Shown here: positions 4,815 to 7,424 of the stretch, piece by piece | Numbering within the stretch: position 1 is the stretch's first letter | Layout of the letters: every line of letters begins with the position of its first letter | Assembly: GCA_016200155.1 (NCBI GenBank) | Contig: JACQFG010000105.1 | Location: 1 to 7,424, forward strand | Source: Planctomycetota bacterium | Lineage (GTDB): Bacteria > Planctomycetota > Planctomycetia > Gemmatales > Gemmataceae | Direction of reading: 5' to 3' | Length of the DNA: 7,424 nucleotides | Translations under genes and position numbers: made by a program | The notes under the pieces: generated by a model | Databases searched by the model: none | What the model was told of the DNA's origin: nothing | Seen by the model: only the letters and a program-made list of their open reading frames with translations

Positions 4815-5420
4815 TTAGGGACGCTGGCCGCGGCGGGCAAACCACAGACCCAGCCAGACCAGCGACAGCGACCCGACCAGGCCGATCGTCCAGGGCGGCA
4901 GCAGCGGCTCGAGCGCGCTCGATTTCTTTTCTTCCACCTTCGTGCCGGTCAGCTTGCCATCCTTGATGGTGACGCGATAGGTCGTCACCGGGACCTCTTT
5001 CACGGTCTCCGGCGCCGTCGTGTCCGGCGCCTTCATCTCGGCCCAGAGAACGCCCTGTTTCTTCTCGGTATCCGTGAGCCATTTCAGCGACGGATCGTCG
5101 TTCTTGCGCTTCTCGAACTCCTTGCGATCCATCGCCAGCAGCCACAGCCGGGTGGTCGGCACGCGGCCCTTGAACATATCTCCTTTGAAGCTGAGCTTGA
5201 TCGACTCCCCTTCCTTCGCTTCGACCAGCTTGCAGCCGAAGTAGACGGCGCAATAATAGGCGTGGAACACGTGATCGGGATGCTTGTCGATCCCTTCGAA
5301 CCGCACCGGCGGCTCGACGACCTTGCGTCCCTTGGGGAGCGGCGCGGGGCCTGCGTTCGCGAACACCACGCCCGCCCCTACCAGGACCGCGAGCATCGTC
5401 AACGGGGCTTTTCGGTTCAT
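4815..5420 (-). CDS. Exported single-pass membrane protein, function unknown
   Basis: Protein of 201 aa with a signal peptide (residues 1-23, MNRKAPLTML to FANA before GPAPLPKG), an exported domain of about 150 residues, and a C-terminal membrane helix (about 176-194) ended by basic RRGQRP. This gives a type I topology with the domain outside the cytoplasm. The domain has two cysteines six residues apart (AYYCAVYFGC, 57 and 63) that could form a disulphide. It also has a Lys/Glu-rich middle and a beta-like end (TTYRVTIKDGKLTGTKV). I recognise no family; the Gly-Pro-rich start after the signal peptide is a style I associate with planctomycete membrane proteins. The ATG at 5420 is chosen over an in-frame ATG at 5468 because AAAGGAG lies 6 nt upstream and it starts the signal peptide directly. 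It is first in a two-gene unit with the 69-aa membrane protein. Confidence 0.8.
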   Translation of the reverse strand: MNRKAPLTMLAVLVGAGVVFANAGPAPLPKGRKVVEPPVRFEGIDKHPDHVFHAYYCAVYFGCKLVEAKEGESIKLSFKGDMFKGRVPTTRLWLLAMDRKEFEKRKNDDPSLKWLTDTEKKQGVLWAEMKAPDTTAPETVKEVPVTTYRVTIKDGKLTGTKVEEKKSSALEPLLPPWTIGLVGSLSLVWLGLWFARRGQRP

Positions 5421-5571
5421 GGCTTGCTCCTTTGGCTGAATCGTACCAAGGCGTCTGCCCGGATGCAACCGGATATAAAACTTCGGTGCTCAGCACGATT
5501 GCCCTGTCAAGGTCCGCAGTTCGTCCATTCGTCCAAAAAGGCGTGTGTGTGGGTGGATAAAGGGGATGAAC
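5421..5571 (-). other. Intergenic region between WD40 gene and membrane-protein unit
   Basis: A stretch of 151 nt holding, on the - strand, a direct repeat GGACGAA-T-GGACGAA (5534-5520), a TTGACA (5510-5505), a perfect dyad GTGCT-C-AGCAC (5486-5496, operator-like) and an AT-rich TTTTATATCC (5480-5471) that could be a -10 element. TTGACA and TATATC are 27 nt apart, too far for a standard sigma-70 pair, so the promoter is unresolved. No hairpin with a T-run marks the end of the WD40 gene, so read-through is possible. Confidence 0.4.
5427..5433 (-). promoter_or_regulatory. Ribosome binding site fixing the 201-aa protein start
   Basis: AAAGGAG on the - strand ends 6 nt before the ATG at 5420. 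The upstream in-frame ATG at 5468 has no such site. Confidence 0.75.
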
Positions 5572-7424
5572 TCACTGGCTCGGCAATCCCCACACGCGCA
5601 CCGTACGATCATAACCGCCGCTGACAGCCCGTCGGCCGTCGTGCGAAAAGGCGACGCAGGTGACCGAATCGGTGTGCCCCGCGAAGCTTTGCAGCATCTT
5701 GCCGGTCGCGACGTCCCAGTATTTGATCAGGCGATCGTCGCCGCCGGTGAGCAGCCGTCGGCCGTCCGGGGAAATCGCCAGCGCCGGAATGCGGCCCGAA
5801 TGTCCCTCGAAGCGGCGCGGCGCCTCCTTGCCGGTCGTCAGGTCCCACATCCGGATGTTAGAGTCTCCCGACGAGATGACGTATCGGCTATCGGACGTGA
5901 AGACGACGTTGGTGATCGATTCATTGCTGCCGTCGAACGTCTTGTGCGTCTGTCCGGTGTTCAGGTCATAGACGCGCACCGTCTTGTCGACGCCGCCGGC
6001 TGCCACATAGCGGCCATCGGGTGAGAAGGCGACGGCGTATACGAAATCGTTGGCGCCGGGGAAGCTCTTGAGCTTCTCGCCGCCGCTGACGCTCCAGAGG
6101 TAGGCGCTGCGGTCGTCGCACCCGGTGAGCATCTTGTCGCCGTCGCGTGACAGCACCAGGCCATTGACGTCCTTGGGATGCGTCCAGCGTTTCGCCTCGT
6201 TGCCCGTCTTGAAGTCCCACATGCGCACGGTGGCATCCCAGCTTGCCGACAGGACGTTGCGGTTGTTCGGATGAAACGCGACGGACCAGACTTCCTTGGT
6301 ATGGCCGCGAATGATCTGCGTCTCCTTCGTTTCCTTTAGCGTCACGTCCCAGATGCGCACCGACGTGTCCCGGCTGCCGGACGCGACATATCGGCCATCG
6401 AACGAGAACGAGACGCTGCGGACCTCTTCCGTGTGGCCTTCGTATTTCTTCAGCTCGCCGACCGGCCCCGAAGCGATGGGCACGACGACCGAGGTGCCGA
6501 CGAGCTGCTCCTGCACCTTGTCGATGCGCTTCTGTGCCTTGGCCCGATTGAGGCCGGAGAGCATCGGCAGGGCCTTTTCGTACCAGAACATCGCTCGCAT
6601 CTGGATCGCCAGCTTGCCGCCGTTCTTGTAATCGTCCGCCAGGGTCCACCAATTGTCGGCGAGGGCGAGCTGATCCTTGGTGTCCTTGGGGTCCTGCAGG
6701 TCCTGCCTGGCAGCCTGCTTGATGCCCGGGCTGTCAGTGGCAGCGAAATAGGGGAGGGCCTTCTCCCAGCGCTTCTTCTGGAAGCCGAAGTACTTGCCGA
6801 GTTCGAGGTTGGCCTCGCCGTCATCGGCATTCTTCTTGACGCGATCGAGATAGCCCTGGACTTTCGCAAAGCTCTTCTCGATCGTCCTGACCTCCTCGGC
6901 CCGCTTTTGCAGTTCGAGAACGAGGCTCGGGCTCTTCGCTTTCTTGGCAGCATCGATGGCGGCCTTGCCAAGCTGATGCGCTGCCGGGTACTGATCGAGA
7001 TCGACCGCCTCCGCAAGCAGCGGACGGATCACCTCGACCAGGGCGGCGCCGGCTTCCTTGTCGGCGGCGCTGGCCACCGCCAGGCTGAGCACGTCGGCCT
7101 TCAATGTGAGCGCGTCAACCTGATAGCCGCGGCTGATCTCATCGACGATCGCCAGGGCCAGGCCGGTGTCGTTGCCCTGGGCTGCCAGATCGCGGGCCTC
7201 GCGCAGACAGACATAGCGGACCGCGTCGTCGTCCTTGACTTCCTTGCCCTGCTGGAAGAGCAGGCTGGCAAGCTTCGCCTTGGACGCGGCGCTATCGGCC
7301 TTCTTGAAGTCCTCGCCAAAGACGTCGAGCAGCAACGTCATCGCCTTGTCCTGGGCCGCCTTGTTCGGCAACGGCGAGCGCGGCGGGTTTTGTGCCGGCG
7401 CGTGCAGGGCCAGAAGCAGGGCGA
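5572..7424 (-). CDS. Exported WD40 beta-propeller protein with helical N-domain (5' truncated)
   Basis: The 5' end lies beyond the right edge; 617 residues are visible. The frame stays open to the edge and reads ALLLALHAPAQNPP there, the end of a signal peptide, so the TTG at 7371 is not the true start and the protein is probably exported. Numbering from 7371, residues about 5-290 are alpha-helical, with the motifs RYVCLREARDLAAQG (52-66), VDALTLKAD (85-93), LADNWWTLADDYK (237-249) and FWYEKALPMLSGLNRAKAQKRI (262-283). I recall this domain from many planctomycete proteins, fused to varied C-terminal modules. Residues about 308-599 form seven WD40 repeats with recurrent FSPDGR, SGS-D and VRIWD signatures (ends near 342, 386, 427, 470, 511, 553 and 596), a complete propeller for protein-protein contact. 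Repeat 3 (WSV) and repeat 7 (WGL) deviate from WD. No catalytic motif is visible. Binding partner unknown. Confidence 0.9.
   Translation of the reverse strand, partial: ALLLALHAPAQNPPRSPLPNKAAQDKAMTLLLDVFGEDFKKADSAASKAKLASLLFQQGKEVKDDDAVRYVCLREARDLAAQGNDTGLALAIVDEISRGYQVDALTLKADVLSLAVASAADKEAGAALVEVIRPLLAEAVDLDQYPAAHQLGKAAIDAAKKAKSPSLVLELQKRAEEVRTIEKSFAKVQGYLDRVKKNADDGEANLELGKYFGFQKKRWEKALPYFAATDSPGIKQAARQDLQDPKDTKDQLALADNWWTLADDYKNGGKLAIQMRAMFWYEKALPMLSGLNRAKAQKRIDKVQEQLVGTSVVVPIASGPVGELKKYEGHTEEVRSVSFSFDGRYVASGSRDTSVRIWDVTLKETKETQIIRGHTKEVWSVAFHPNNRNVLSASWDATVRMWDFKTGNEAKRWTHPKDVNGLVLSRDGDKMLTGCDDRSAYLWSVSGGEKLKSFPGANDFVYAVAFSPDGRYVAAGGVDKTVRVYDLNTGQTHKTFDGSNESITNVVFTSDSRYVISSGDSNIRMWDLTTGKEAPRRFEGHSGRIPALAISPDGRRLLTGGDDRLIKYWDVATGKMLQSFAGHTDSVTCVAFSHDGRRAVSGGYDRTVRVWGLPSQ

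Noticed and set aside
5471..5510. TTGACA plus TATATC as a sigma-70 promoter
   Set aside because: The spacing is 27 nt against the usual 16-18, so the pair is reported only as unresolved elements.
4533..5624. Open frame of 363 codons on the + strand across the two membrane-protein genes
   Set aside because: It runs antisense through two genes and their gap, is rich in Arg, His and Gln without any domain, and lacks a ribosome site. The - strand frames have clear signal peptide and membrane-helix patterns.
1..7424. CRISPR array, tRNA, rRNA, insertion sequence or defence system
   Set aside because: I saw no regularly spaced direct repeats, no cloverleaf with a recognisable TTCGANTC arm, no transposase or recombinase motifs, and no nuclease or toxin-antitoxin pair.

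Overview
This GC-rich window most likely comes from a planctomycete (Planctomycetota; a Gemmatales-like lineage is my guess). The evidence is an exported seven-bladed WD40 protein with a helical N-terminal domain of a type I recall mainly from planctomycetes, a very Cys-rich exported envelope-type protein, an isolated Flp-type pilin gene, and dyad-symmetric intergenic repeats. No 16S rRNA or other marker is present, so the assignment is inference.

Left half, + strand (1-3950): a membrane family 2 glycosyltransferase (125-1396) is followed by a class I SAM-dependent methyltransferase (1468-2430). The gap between them is almost entirely one near-perfect 53-nt inverted repeat, directly followed by a strong Shine-Dalgarno sequence. 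A 359-nt non-coding stretch follows, with a half copy of that repeat and a good sigma-54 (-24/-12) promoter candidate. It leads into a secreted protein with about 38 cysteines (2790-3824), closed by a clear intrinsic terminator (3858-3889). A second dyad repeat (3898-3943) marks the junction with the oppositely oriented right half.

Right half, - strand (3953-7424, read right to left): a WD40 protein whose 5' end lies beyond the right edge (5572-7424), then a two-gene unit of unrecognised membrane proteins (4815-5420 and 4593-4802), then a short Flp/Tad-type pilin gene (3953-4141). The roughly 450-nt stretch upstream of the pilin has no convincing gene. It does hold the best find here, a clear cyclic di-GMP-I (GEMM-I) riboswitch aptamer at about 4282-4393 on the - strand. 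Between aptamer and pilin start lie four closely packed hairpins, and then a pyrimidine tract that can pair either with the pilin Shine-Dalgarno sequence or with an upstream look-alike of it. This suggests a c-di-GMP-controlled translational switch on pilin synthesis.

How the genes may work together (inference): the window is dominated by cell-surface functions (glycan or lipid glycosylation and methylation, a Cys-rich envelope protein, a pilin, exported or membrane proteins of unknown role). The riboswitch-pilin pair fits a sessile/motile switch, the classic output of c-di-GMP signalling.
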